Position numbers and translations under genes: made by a program. From assembly GCA_026552975.1 (NCBI GenBank), contig JAPMTR010000068.1, forward strand, positions 1-64,000: 64,000 nucleotides of DNA. Direction: 5' to 3'. The notes beneath the pieces are model-generated. The model made no database searches. It had not been told where the DNA came from and saw only the letters and a list, made by a program, of their open reading frames with translations. Every line of letters starts with the position of its first letter. The stretch's first letter is position 1. Origin of the DNA: Candidatus Methanoperedens sp. (GTDB taxonomy: Archaea; Halobacteriota; Methanosarcinia; Methanosarcinales; Methanoperedenaceae). This document shows positions 51,093-60,260 of this stretch, one piece after another.

Positions 51093-51968
51093 TCAATATA
51101 CTGCAAGCTTGGCGAGTATATCCGTTTTTGAAATAAGTCCGACAAGTTCTCCATTGACTTTTACCATTAACCTTCCAATCTTTTCCTTGTTGAATATCCT
51201 GACAACTTCATAGAGTGGCATCTCGCCATCGATCGATATAATGTCCTTTGTCATGATATCTTTTATCTTGAGGCTTGTTTTCCCTTCCGCCAGCGTGGTT
51301 CCAATATCTGTCAGGGTGACTATTCCTACAATGCCATCTTTATCTTTCACTGGTGCTCCATGAATGTTATTCGTAACAAGTATCCTTGAAGCTTCCTGGA
51401 TCGTTGCTGAAGCCGGGATCATAATTGGATTCTCATGGATATAATGCTTGACCGGTTTCTTGGGGAGTGAGACCATTTCCTGTATCACAAATAATATCGT
51501 ATTCTGGGTATCATCTCTTCCGATCACGGAACCTCTTATTACCAATCTATTTACAGGAGTTGGCCCTATCATAAGATTATCCCCTACATCGAATTTTCTT
51601 ATATCGCCAATAACATGAACAGTTGCATTACAAAGATCCGGATGTCTTACAGTTGTAAAACTGATCTCAGCCACAGTGGCATTTTCGATCACTTCATCAT
51701 TTCTTTTTAAAGGAACATTCATCTCTTTATCCATGTCCGATAAACTTAAAGCACGGTATGTTGCCCCGGTGACTTTATATCCTCCCTTCGGCCCGGGCAC
51801 TCCCTCCACCAACCCAAGCGCTTTTAGGGATTGCATCTGGTTTCTAACAGTTCCCGGATTTCTCTCAATGATCTGTGCGATATCTTCGCCTTTGATCGCA
51901 TGTTTCCTGGTTCTGTATAAATTAATCAGTGCTGTTAATATCTCTTTCTGTATTGGTGTGAGGTCCAT
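51093..51968 (-). CDS. HTH-CBS transcriptional regulator
   Basis: A 291-residue regulator. The N-terminal winged helix is clear (PIQKEILTALINLYRTRKHA, then IERNPGTVRNQMQSLKALGL). A middle beta domain (TVRHPDLCNATVHVIGDIR) follows, and then a C-terminal CBS pair (IPASATIQEASRILVTNNIH; DIMTKDIISIDGEMPLYEVV). CBS pairs sense adenine nucleotides. The ATG at 51968 is used. The family is common in methanogens. Confidence 0.9.
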   Translation of the reverse strand: MDLTPIQKEILTALINLYRTRKHAIKGEDIAQIIERNPGTVRNQMQSLKALGLVEGVPGPKGGYKVTGATYRALSLSDMDKEMNVPLKRNDEVIENATVAEISFTTVRHPDLCNATVHVIGDIRKFDVGDNLMIGPTPVNRLVIRGSVIGRDDTQNTILFVIQEMVSLPKKPVKHYIHENPIMIPASATIQEASRILVTNNIHGAPVKDKDGIVGIVTLTDIGTTLAEGKTSLKIKDIMTKDIISIDGEMPLYEVVRIFNKEKIGRLMVKVNGELVGLISKTDILAKLAVY

Positions 51969-52180
51969 TGGAATCAAATCTCCCTAAATCTTACTATATT
52001 TACCTGTATATATCTTTATTGATAATGATAATTATTTCTTAATTCAACTCTGATTAACTTCCTGTCTATTTCAAACGTATAATCGTATTCATCAACCATG
52101 AATGTTATCCAAACATCCATAATCAACACACAAAAATTTGTTGCGAAATGTTTAACTAAAATGGAATCATTAATAAATTT

Positions 52181-52426
52181 ATGGCATTTGAAATAATCGT
52201 GGTGATATTGGCAATATTAGGAGTGATCGCAGCTTATTATTTCCTTAAGACCGTGTCGCACCTCTTAATAAATACGGTGATCGGCCTGATCATATTTTTT
52301 ATAGCGAATTCAGTCTTTAATGTAGGTGTCCCCTATTCTTTTTCAGCATTGCTGGTGTGCGCACTGGGAGGAATTCCTGGTTCGATCATAGTTATATTAC
52401 TTCACCTTTTTGGAATAGCTTTCTGA
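52181..52426 (+). CDS. BofA-like membrane protein
   Basis: An 81-residue protein with three hydrophobic stretches (IIVVILAILGVIAAYYFLKT; LLINTVIGLIIFFIANSVF; GGIPGSIIVILLHLFGIAF). It matches the pattern of the BofA family, which in Bacillus inhibits the SpoIVFB protease. The archaeal role is unknown. TATA and AT-rich sequence lie upstream. pyrH follows after 44 bases. Confidence 0.75.
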   Translation: MAFEIIVVILAILGVIAAYYFLKTVSHLLINTVIGLIIFFIANSVFNVGVPYSFSALLVCALGGIPGSIIVILLHLFGIAF

Positions 52427-52470
52427 AAGAGTGAGAAGTATAATATTTAAAGAGAACATATTGGCTATCC

Positions 52471-53235
52471 ATGAAGATAGTAGTTTCGATCGGCGGTTCA
52501 GTTCTTGCGCGGGAATTGCAAGCTGAAAAATTCGCTTCTTATGCAGAAGTAATGAAGGAGATTGGAAGGCAACACACATTATTTATTATAACAGGGGGAG
52601 GAAAAGCAGCGCGTGAATATATAAAAGTGGCGCGTGACCTTGGTTCTGATGAAGCCACGTGTGATCTGATAGGTATAGAGCTGACAAGACTCAATGCCCG
52701 ACTTCTTATAGCTGCTCTGGGTGATGCAGCTTATTACGAACCTCCATTGAATTATAAGGAAGCAAAGCATGCAAGCCTGACCGGGAAGATCATAGTCATG
52801 GGAGGAGTAACACCAGGACAGACTACCGATGCGGTTTCAGCCGTTCTCGGGGAATATACTGGCGCAGACCTTCTTATCAATGCAACATCCATAGATGGTG
52901 TATATACAAGTGATCCCAAAAAGAATAAAGATGCGAAGAAATTTGAAACTATGACCCCCCATCAGCTTATTGAGATCGTTATGAAGACAGAAATGGTGGC
53001 AGGAGCAAATTCACCTTTTGACTTGCTGGCTGCCAAGATCATTGAGAGGAGCAACATACGAACAATTGTTCTTAATGGGGAAGATCCACGGAATATTTTT
53101 GACGCAATAAATAAAAAAAACAATGGAACGATTATTGAAAATAACAGGAAAAATGAGAAGAGATCCAATAAGATTGAACTGGAATCCGACACATGCAATT
53201 TAGGATACTATAGCGATGTGGGTTGTGACAATTAA
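52471..53235 (+). CDS. pyrH: UMP kinase
   Basis: A 254-residue archaeal UMP kinase (MKIVVSIGGSVLARELQ; TLFIITGGGKAAREYI; IVMGGVTPGQTTDAVSAVLG; NATSIDGVYTSDPKKNKDAK). It phosphorylates UMP to UDP. The last 25 residues (NRKNEKRSNKIELESDTCNL and onward) go beyond the usual end at GTII and resemble read-through into intergenic sequence. Confidence 0.93.
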   Translation: MKIVVSIGGSVLARELQAEKFASYAEVMKEIGRQHTLFIITGGGKAAREYIKVARDLGSDEATCDLIGIELTRLNARLLIAALGDAAYYEPPLNYKEAKHASLTGKIIVMGGVTPGQTTDAVSAVLGEYTGADLLINATSIDGVYTSDPKKNKDAKKFETMTPHQLIEIVMKTEMVAGANSPFDLLAAKIIERSNIRTIVLNGEDPRNIFDAINKKNNGTIIENNRKNEKRSNKIELESDTCNLGYYSDVGCDN

Positions 53236-53314
53236 TTTATGTTTGAAAATATTTTTAAAGGCTTTTCCTTTATAAAAGAGAGTTTCAGCCTTATAAGTAA
53301 AGACGCAGATGTTA

Positions 53315-53679
53315 TTAAGCCTTGAACCCTCTCCCACGGTTAAAGCCGGGAGATTCCTCTACGCTCATATAAGCTCTCTATGGCTCTCATCCGGGAGGAT
53401 TACAGCATCCATAGCCTCACTTATAATTCGTACAGGATTAACGAGCGAACCGCTCTGGCTCTGGATTCCCGTGAATCCAAAGCTGGCAGGACAAACCTTG
53501 CCGATCGCAGTTTCAGAAGCCCTTGAAATCGCTTCGCTAAGGATAGATTCCATACCTTGCCAGAGTTGTTTCACTCTGGCAAAATCAAGGGCGCTTGCGC
53601 TCACCCCTTGACCCCATGATTCTGTCATTCTATTCGATTTTTGCGGGAGTATTTTTTCGATCTTATCGATAATTATCAT
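53315..53679 (-). mobile_element. Remnant of an IS200/IS605-type element (TnpB tail and right end)
   Basis: At 53328-53355 the hairpin TCTCC-CA-CGG/CCGGGAGA (minus strand: GGAATCTCCCGGCTTTAACC, then GTGGGAGAGGGTTCAA) resembles right-end/omega-RNA hairpins of IS605-family TnpB elements. Upstream of it on the minus strand a 104-codon frame (53365-53679; GMESILSEAISRASETAIGK, then SQSGSLVNPVRIISEAMD) has the look of a variable TnpB C-terminal tail. No RuvC residues or transposase remain. The assignment is from pattern only. The rest of 53236-53740 shows nothing else. Confidence 0.4.
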
Positions 53680-53740
53680 GTTCTTTCTCCAGTCTGGATC
53701 TGTATCGGGAAATTTATTTTATATATTCGCATTTTTTATT

Positions 53741-56344
53741 CTAATCTTTTCTTAGTTTAAGTTTAATATTCACCAGTATGATCCACGCCGCGCTCATGAT
53801 CCCCCCGATCACTAAAATCATCAGGTCATCAAGATGTAGAATGGAAAAATGGAAAAGCTCTCTGAGGAAAGGCACATAGAGTACTAAAACCAATGAGAGC
53901 AGCCCCCCACCTATAACTATCCATAATGCCCTGTTCCTGGAATTAAATGTTTTTAAAATACTGCCTTCCAATGACAGATTTGTTATGATCAACATCAGGT
54001 TGGCAAATACGAGCATAGCAAATGTAATTGTACGGGCTTCGTCCTCACTCTTCCCCAGGTATATTGACAGGAGAAATACGATCAAAACGAAAAAAAGCAC
54101 ATTCAATCCCTGGAACAGACTTCTGGTCAGGCTTTTTCTGTCAAATAACTTAACCTTGAGATCCCTGGGCGGTCTTTGCATGATGTTTTTCTCTTCTTTT
54201 TGCGCCTCAAAGACCACTGAACAGGCAGGGTCTATTATCAATTCAAGAAATGCTATGTGTGCAGGTAAAAGAATGAGTGGTAATTCGAATAGTATAGGAA
54301 AGATAGCCAGGCCTGCAATAGGTACATGAACTGAGAAAATATAGGAAATCGCTTTCTTAAGATTATCAAAAATTCTTCTCCCAAGCCTGACTGCTTCGAC
54401 AATGGATGAAAAGTCATCGTTTAGCAGGACAATGGCTGATGATTCACGGGCCACATCCGTACCGCGTTCTCCCATGGCGATACCTATATGGGAGGATTTC
54501 AGCGCAGGAGCATCATTTACTCCGTCCCCGGTCATTGCAACTATTTCCCCATTCGCTTTTAATGCATTGACGATCGCCAATTTTTGCTCAGGTACTACAC
54601 GGGCGAAAATATTTGTGACTTTTATTTTTTCCTGGAGTTCTCCTGTGCTCATTTGAGCAAGTTCAGGGCCAGTAATGATATGATCCGCATTTTTTAAACC
54701 AATTTGATTGGCTATATGCCTTGCAGTCCCTGAAAAATCCCCGGTTATCATTATAACTCTCATTCCTGCCGTATAACATTCGGAAACTGCTGCATGAACA
54801 GAAGGACGTATCGGGTCTGTAAAACCAAGCAATCCGATGAATTCAAATTTAAAGTCATGCTGTGTCAGGGGTAAACTTTCCTGTGAAAAGATGGAACGAG
54901 CCACCCCAAGAACTCTTAAACCAGTATCTGCCATACCCTGCACACTTGATAGCAACTCTGTTTTTTGTACTTCATCCATGTGGCACAGGTCTATTATTGC
55001 TTCAGGAGCGCCTTTTGCGGCGATGACATGCTTTTTCCTTTCGTTTGATCCCCAGACATTTGACAATGCCAGAAGGTTTTTTGATAAGGGATATTCACGG
55101 ATAAGTTTCCAGTTATTATGAACGTGTTCAGAATTGGAAAGAAATTTATCAGTCCCTGTTTTAATTTCCTTCTCTATCGGGTCAAAAGGGTCTACCTGGC
55201 TTGCAAGATTAGCAAATTCAAGCAATTCATGGAACTTTTCCGGAAGCGGAAGATGCTCATTCTGAGCTACATTATAATATTCTTCCCTGGTAAAAATGGA
55301 GCTTAATATCATCCGGTTCATGGTAAGAGTTCCTGTCTTATCCACACACAATACAGTAGCAGAACCGAGTGTTTCAATAGCAGGCATTTTTCGCGTCAAA
55401 ACCTGCATTTTTGACATGCGCCATGCTCCCATGCTCAGGAAGATCAAAAGGACGACAGAAAACTCTTCAGGAATAAGCGCCATACTCAAACTGATCCCTG
55501 CCAGCAACCCGTTTAACCATGCCCGATCTCCCTCTATTGTCACTCTTGTCATTCCATAAAATATCACTACAAAAACACACAATATTATCCCTGCCGTAGC
55601 AAAACTTCGTACAATGTATGAAGTCTCTTTCTTAAGCAGCGTCTCTTCCTGGGTGATGGTTTGCAGGGCTTTTCCAATTTTTCCCATTTCCGTATGTATT
55701 CCAGTCCCTGTTACTTTGGCCATTCCATGCCCCTGGATTACAAGAGTGCCTGAATAAACGAATGGCGTATCATCCCCACCAGGATTTGACGGAGTGGTTA
55801 TTCCATCCCATTCTGATTTTCTAACGGCCAGCGACTCACCCGTAAGCATAGATTCATCTACAAGAAGGTTTGAGCAAAGAAGCACGTTCCCATCAGCAGG
55901 GATACGGTCGCCTTCTCTTAAGACCATGATATCTTCTTTTACTACTTCTCTCCCTGGAATACGTCTTTGCTTTCCGTTCCTGATGACAAGCGCCCTCGGG
56001 CTTGAGAGGTTTTTTAAGGCATCTAATGCCCGTTCACTTTTTCTCTCCTGGTAAAAGGTTATTCCAACTACGACGAGCACAAAAAAGAGCAGCATCAAAG
56101 CGTCATTTGATTCCCCCAGGATCAGATATATGAGTCCTGAACCTGAAAGAAGTAACAACATCGGTTCAAATAAAATGTTGATCAGGATCGTAAAAATACT
56201 TTGCTTTTTCTGGGATGGAAGTTCATTAAAACCTTCTTTGTCCAATATTCTGGCAGCCTCATTCTCTGAAAGCCCGGTAATATTTTCAAGATCGAATATT
56301 TTTTCCATATCTATCTTTTCAAGCTCCTCCTGAATAAGTATCAT
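53741..56344 (-). CDS. P-type cation-transporting ATPase
   Basis: An 867-residue P2-type ATPase. Cation-ATPase N domain at the start (LSENEAARILDKEGFNELPS), actuator VDESMLTGESLAVRKSE, phosphorylation site VLCVDKTGTLTMNRMI, hinge MTGDGVNDAPALKSSHIGIA, and C-terminal helices (AISYIFSVHVPIAGLAIFPI). The membrane motif after the actuator reads MALIPEEFSVVLLI, not the PEGLP of classical Ca2+ pumps, so the ion is uncertain (calcium or another cation). Confidence 0.92.
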   Translation of the reverse strand: MILIQEELEKIDMEKIFDLENITGLSENEAARILDKEGFNELPSQKKQSIFTILINILFEPMLLLLSGSGLIYLILGESNDALMLLFFVLVVVGITFYQERKSERALDALKNLSSPRALVIRNGKQRRIPGREVVKEDIMVLREGDRIPADGNVLLCSNLLVDESMLTGESLAVRKSEWDGITTPSNPGGDDTPFVYSGTLVIQGHGMAKVTGTGIHTEMGKIGKALQTITQEETLLKKETSYIVRSFATAGIILCVFVVIFYGMTRVTIEGDRAWLNGLLAGISLSMALIPEEFSVVLLIFLSMGAWRMSKMQVLTRKMPAIETLGSATVLCVDKTGTLTMNRMILSSIFTREEYYNVAQNEHLPLPEKFHELLEFANLASQVDPFDPIEKEIKTGTDKFLSNSEHVHNNWKLIREYPLSKNLLALSNVWGSNERKKHVIAAKGAPEAIIDLCHMDEVQKTELLSSVQGMADTGLRVLGVARSIFSQESLPLTQHDFKFEFIGLLGFTDPIRPSVHAAVSECYTAGMRVIMITGDFSGTARHIANQIGLKNADHIITGPELAQMSTGELQEKIKVTNIFARVVPEQKLAIVNALKANGEIVAMTGDGVNDAPALKSSHIGIAMGERGTDVARESSAIVLLNDDFSSIVEAVRLGRRIFDNLKKAISYIFSVHVPIAGLAIFPILFELPLILLPAHIAFLELIIDPACSVVFEAQKEEKNIMQRPPRDLKVKLFDRKSLTRSLFQGLNVLFFVLIVFLLSIYLGKSEDEARTITFAMLVFANLMLIITNLSLEGSILKTFNSRNRALWIVIGGGLLSLVLVLYVPFLRELFHFSILHLDDLMILVIGGIMSAAWIILVNIKLKLRKD

Positions 56345-56353
56345 ATGCCAGAT

Positions 56354-57387
56354 TTAAGCATCATCCTTTGCAAATGATTCACTTGAACAGGGTTGTATCA
56401 TATTCCATGCTGCTTCTTCTGCTTTCCCGATCCTGCCATCAAGCATGCTAAATACCACGGCTCTTATGCCTTCTGGATAGGCATGATTTAGGACATATGC
56501 TGCCTGTTCTTTCCTGGTAGAAAATTTATTTGCGTCTCGAAACATGACGGTTGCCTTCTCTATGATATTATCTTTAGAGCTTCTCAGATCAGATTCTGTG
56601 TCGTCAAGGGTCTTACCCTGCTTCAGTGCTTCCCACACATCTTTTTCCGAAAAACCGGTTATGACCTTGTGGAGTCTTTTGTAATCATCTGATTTAATTT
56701 TCAGCCTCAACCCGTTTGAATACCTGCACACAAATCCTTCATGGTCGATCCCCTGCATTTTAGCCAGATAATCTTGCGCATGGTCAAGCTCCTCGAAATG
56801 AAACTCCCTGGCACAGGTCAATCCCATCTCCTGCGCTTCTTTACCATGATCAAGTTCATGGTTATTTTCCTTATTCAATACTCCAAGTAATACGAGTTCA
56901 CAGCGGCCTTTATAATCAACTACTATCCTGCTGCCAGGATAGATGATCTCAAAGCAATAAGTATATTCGGGTTTGAAATCGTCTATGATAAATCCTTTCT
57001 GTCGCATCCACTCAGTCGCCCAGATCGCCTGGTCTGAAGTGAACGATCCTCTTGATGAGATCGCAACTTTGTTTTTTCAGGATAGAGTATTCCAAGCACA
57101 CCGTCGAGTTTTTCAGTTATTCCGGGGATCTCATCGGGAAGATTCGAGATCGTTGTCTGCGGTGTTTCGTTGAGGTTAAAAAATTTTGGGAATGGTCTGG
57201 CTATAATATTATGTTCAACATCTAAAATAAGTCCCCGGCTGATAATAGTATAATTATCCCACATCTTATTGTATTGTGTCTTTGCGGTGTAATTGCATAT
57301 TTCCAATTCAAGGAAAGGATGCTTGCGCATGCTGATCAATCCTGCTTCCCTGCGTTTAACTAATTCCTGGTAATCTTCTTCATTCAT
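56354..57387 (-). pseudogene. Frameshifted T4 Rnl1-like RNA ligase
   Basis: Two minus-strand frames make one RNA ligase. The upstream part (from 57387) holds the nucleotidyltransferase lysine motif ITEKLDGVLGILYP. The downstream part (ending 56354) continues YTYCFEIIYPGSRIVVDYKG and DHEGFVCRYSNGLRLKIKSD (motifs IIIa-V). They are joined at 57060-57075, where a run of six A breaks the frame; with seven A the reading is GILYPEKNKVAISSRGSFTS, as expected for T4 RnlA-like proteins. The length restored is about 344 residues. The family repairs broken tRNA or ligates RNA. The frameshift may be an assembly error. Confidence 0.85.
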
Positions 57388-57591
57388 TTGTATGTTATCT
57401 ACCAATTGTCTATTTTATAAGAATATAATGATATTGGGTGGGTGAATAATCTTTGTGTTTCTTATTCTTTGGTGTTGTGATGCGGCATGTATCGAAATAC
57501 AGAAAATAAATAATAAACCCCTCTAATTAGTTTTTACATTTTTTGCCGTTATGCAAACCTAAAATATACCATGATCTATAACTATCACACA

Positions 57592-57744
57592 ATGCACAAA
57601 ATAGACGCCAGAGGTAAAGTATGCCCCCTACCATTGTTTTATACCAAGAAACAGATAGATGGGCTAAAAACCGGGGAAGAACTTGAAGTACTCAGGATTG
57701 AAGAATCTGGCAGCGATATTAAATTCATTATCAAGAAGCACTGA
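57592..57744 (+). CDS. Mini TusA-like protein (50 aa)
   Basis: A 50-residue protein, MHKIDARGKVCPLPLFYTKK with QIDGLKTGEELEVLRIEES, that matches the first two-thirds of TusA with its CPxP motif and lacks the last helix-strand. A TATA-like AAAATATACC (57561-57570) lies about 25 bases upstream, which would give a leaderless transcript starting at this ATG; an in-frame ATG at 57571 overlaps the TATA box and is less likely. A second small gene and a pst-type operon with a TusA fusion follow. Confidence 0.65.
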   Translation: MHKIDARGKVCPLPLFYTKKQIDGLKTGEELEVLRIEESGSDIKFIIKKH

Positions 57745-57770
57745 GCTTGGAGAATAGAAACGAAGGGAAA

Positions 57771-58070
57771 ATGAATGATATCGATATTTTTGTGAGGAAA
57801 TCTGCCAACTACAGGATCTGGGTAGATGAAACCGGGGTGGGGCACATCCGTATCCTGAAAAGGATCAACTTTGCGAAACTTGTGGCAATTTTTGAGGAGC
57901 TTCATGGTGAAATAAAAAAGCGAACTTCAGATAACCCCGGAAAAGTTCATCTCGTTTTCTATATCTCGAAATCTCTCTATGATGAAATGTCTATCAATTC
58001 AAAAGAATTCCTGGGATTCTGCCAATCCTGCATGGGGATTAAATTTGAGCTTGTTCTGATAAAGATGTAG
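57771..58070 (+). CDS. Hypothetical protein between mini-TusA and pstS
   Basis: A 99-residue alpha/beta protein with no recognised family (MNDIDIFVRKSANYRIWVDE; ILKRINFAKLVAIFEELHGE; KVHLVFYISKSLYDEMSINS). It resembles the STAS/SpoIIAA-like fold in alternation of strands and helices, but this is only an impression. ATG after GAAGGGAAA. It begins 26 bases after mini-TusA. Confidence 0.65.
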   Translation: MNDIDIFVRKSANYRIWVDETGVGHIRILKRINFAKLVAIFEELHGEIKKRTSDNPGKVHLVFYISKSLYDEMSINSKEFLGFCQSCMGIKFELVLIKM

Positions 58071-58151
58071 AACTCCCATGCTAAAACAAAACTCTGAAGA
58101 TGTGGCAATTTTTGCCGCAATCATTCTGTTTTTGTAATCATCCAAGCAATT

Positions 58152-58373
58152 ATGGCCGGTTTCTTTGCATTCTTATATATTACTGCTTATTTGCAGTTGC
58201 TTATCTGTCATAAGCAGGTGAATCAAATATGGATCAAAGAAGGAATCGTCTTTGCTGTTACTGATAGCAGCAATTTATTGAATAGAATCGAGGAACATAG
58301 CGTGGAATTTTTACAAATCCGGGATTTCCTAAATAACCAGGAAAATATGATACGAAATTCGAGGTGGAATTAA
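58152..58373 (+). CDS. Uncertain small frame before pstS
   Basis: A 73-residue frame with a hydrophobic N-terminus (MAGFFAFLYITAYLQLLICH) and a charged rest. Its stop overlaps the pstS ATG as TAATG, which would suit coupled translation. No family is recognised, and there is no clear ribosome site. The remaining sequence between 58071 and 58151 holds nothing visible. Confidence 0.35.
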   Translation: MAGFFAFLYITAYLQLLICHKQVNQIWIKEGIVFAVTDSSNLLNRIEEHSVEFLQIRDFLNNQENMIRNSRWN

Positions 58374-59338
58374 TGAACACTAAAAATTCTGCAATTATTT
58401 TAATTACAATCTTTATCGCAGCATTGTTGTCTGGATGTGTAGATAACCCTGATGCTGATACTCAGGTTACAAAGGGAACGATACGCATCTCAGGTGCATT
58501 TGCTCTTTATCCCATGATGCTCAAATGGGGCGAAGAATACCAGAAGCTGCACCCAGGAGTGAATTTTGATATCCAGGCAGGGGGCGCAGGAAAAGGCATG
58601 ACCGATGCTCTCGGAGGACTTGTGGATATTGGCATGGTATCCAGAGCAATTGCACCAGCTGAAGAGGAAAAGGGTGCATACTGGATATCGGTGACAAAAG
58701 ACGCTGTAATACCAACAGTAAACAGGAACAATCCTGTAATTGCACAACTCAAAGCAAATGGAATAAAACGAGACGTGTTTGAGAATATATACATAAATGA
58801 AACAATAAAAACATGGGGACAGGCGACAGGAAATGTGGCTGTTACTGATAAAATAAATATCTATACACGCTCAGATGCATGCGGTGCTGCCGAAACATGG
58901 GCTGCATACCTGGGCAAGTACAAACAGGAAAACCTAAATGGCGTTGGGGTAAACGGTGACCCGGGAGTTGCACAGGCCGTAAGAGAGGACAGGCTCGGGA
59001 TCGGTTATAACAACATTGGCTTTGCGTATGATGCGAACACAAAGAAACCGGTTGAAGGTATCGAAATAATACCCCTTGACATAAATGGGAACGGAAATAT
59101 TGATCCGGAAGAAAACTTCTATGGCACACTGGATGAGGTCGTTGAAGCAATAGGAACAGGAAAGTATCCATCTCCGCCAGCAAGAGATCTTAACCTTGTA
59201 ACGAAAGGAAAGCCCACAGGTCTGGTGAATGATTTCATAAAATGGGCTCTTACAGATGGGCAGCAGTACATTCCTGAACAAGGGTACATCGTTCTTCCCC
59301 GGAGCATCATCACTGACGGGTTAAAGAAAGTGGAATGA
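58373..59338 (+). CDS. pstS: PstS-like substrate-binding lipoprotein
   Basis: A 321-residue periplasmic-type binding protein with a lipoprotein signal (IILITIFIAALLSGCVD; the Cys after LSG). It has PstS-type motifs: TIRISGAFALYPMMLKWGEE, DIQAGGAGKGMTDALGGLVD, IGMVSRAI and TRSDACGAAETWAAYLGKY. The ligand loop differs from the usual GSGSG/DFGASD of phosphate PstS, so the anion may not be phosphate. The ATG at 58373 follows GAGGTG. Confidence 0.85.
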   Translation: MNTKNSAIILITIFIAALLSGCVDNPDADTQVTKGTIRISGAFALYPMMLKWGEEYQKLHPGVNFDIQAGGAGKGMTDALGGLVDIGMVSRAIAPAEEEKGAYWISVTKDAVIPTVNRNNPVIAQLKANGIKRDVFENIYINETIKTWGQATGNVAVTDKINIYTRSDACGAAETWAAYLGKYKQENLNGVGVNGDPGVAQAVREDRLGIGYNNIGFAYDANTKKPVEGIEIIPLDINGNGNIDPEENFYGTLDEVVEAIGTGKYPSPPARDLNLVTKGKPTGLVNDFIKWALTDGQQYIPEQGYIVLPRSIITDGLKKVE

Positions 59339-59366
59339 TCCGGACTTTGAGGGTATAGAAAATACC

Positions 59367-60260
59367 ATGAACACCAGAAAGCTCAAGGACAAGATTTCAA
59401 GCAGGCTAATGCTTGCGGCAACAGTGTTTGCCTGCCTGCTGTTTTTTTTAATGCTCGTTGGTCTTTACATCAGGGCAAGTCCCATATTATCAATCGTTCC
59501 TATCACTGATCTTCTCTTCTCAAGTGTCTGGGGACCATCGGATGGAAAATTCGGGTTCCTTCCATTTATCATGGGAACATTATGGGTAACAGGGCTTGCA
59601 ACAATAATTGCGGTACCCATCAGCCTGTTAAGCTCGATATATCTTTCAGAATACGCAGGTAATCGACTCAGGAATGCCGTGAAACCGCTGATAGACCTGC
59701 TTGCAGGAATACCTTCAGTCGTATATGGCCTGTGGGGTGTGCTTGCAGTTGTGCCTTTTATTAAGAATACACTTGCTCCTGCCCTTGGCGTAGAGACCAT
59801 AGGTGGATATGGTATCCTTGCAGGCGGGATCGTTCTTTCTATTATGGTTTTCCCGATCATAATATCAGTCACAGGCGAAGTTCTAAGGAGTGTTTCCCAG
59901 GACATGAGGGAAGTTTCCCTGTCCCTTGGGGCTACAAAATGGCAGACGATAAAACATGTAGTTTTGAGAAAAGCAAGACCCGGGATATTTGCAGCGATCG
60001 TTCTTGGATTTTCAAGGGCGTTCGGTGAGACCATGGCCGTACTCATGGTCGTAGGAAATGTGGCAAAAGTACCAACATCAGTTTTTGATCCTGCTTATCC
60101 ATTGCCAGCACTCATCGCAAATACTTTTGGAGAAATGATGTCCATCCCATTATATGATTCAGCTATACTGCTTGCAGCCCTGATGCTCCTGATCGTAGTA
60201 CTGATATTCAATATTCTTGCAAGGATGGTACTTATTAAAATAGAACGGGGTGTTATTTAG
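59367..60260 (+). CDS. pstC: PstC-like ABC permease
   Basis: A 297-residue permease with six helices (LAATVFACLLFFLMLVGLYI; FLPFIMGTLWVTGLATIIAV; IALLAALM region) and the EAA-type loop EVSLSLGATKWQTIKHVVLR. Family PstC, membrane half of the transporter. Immediately followed by pstA. Confidence 0.92.
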   Translation: MNTRKLKDKISSRLMLAATVFACLLFFLMLVGLYIRASPILSIVPITDLLFSSVWGPSDGKFGFLPFIMGTLWVTGLATIIAVPISLLSSIYLSEYAGNRLRNAVKPLIDLLAGIPSVVYGLWGVLAVVPFIKNTLAPALGVETIGGYGILAGGIVLSIMVFPIIISVTGEVLRSVSQDMREVSLSLGATKWQTIKHVVLRKARPGIFAAIVLGFSRAFGETMAVLMVVGNVAKVPTSVFDPAYPLPALIANTFGEMMSIPLYDSAILLAALMLLIVVLIFNILARMVLIKIERGVI

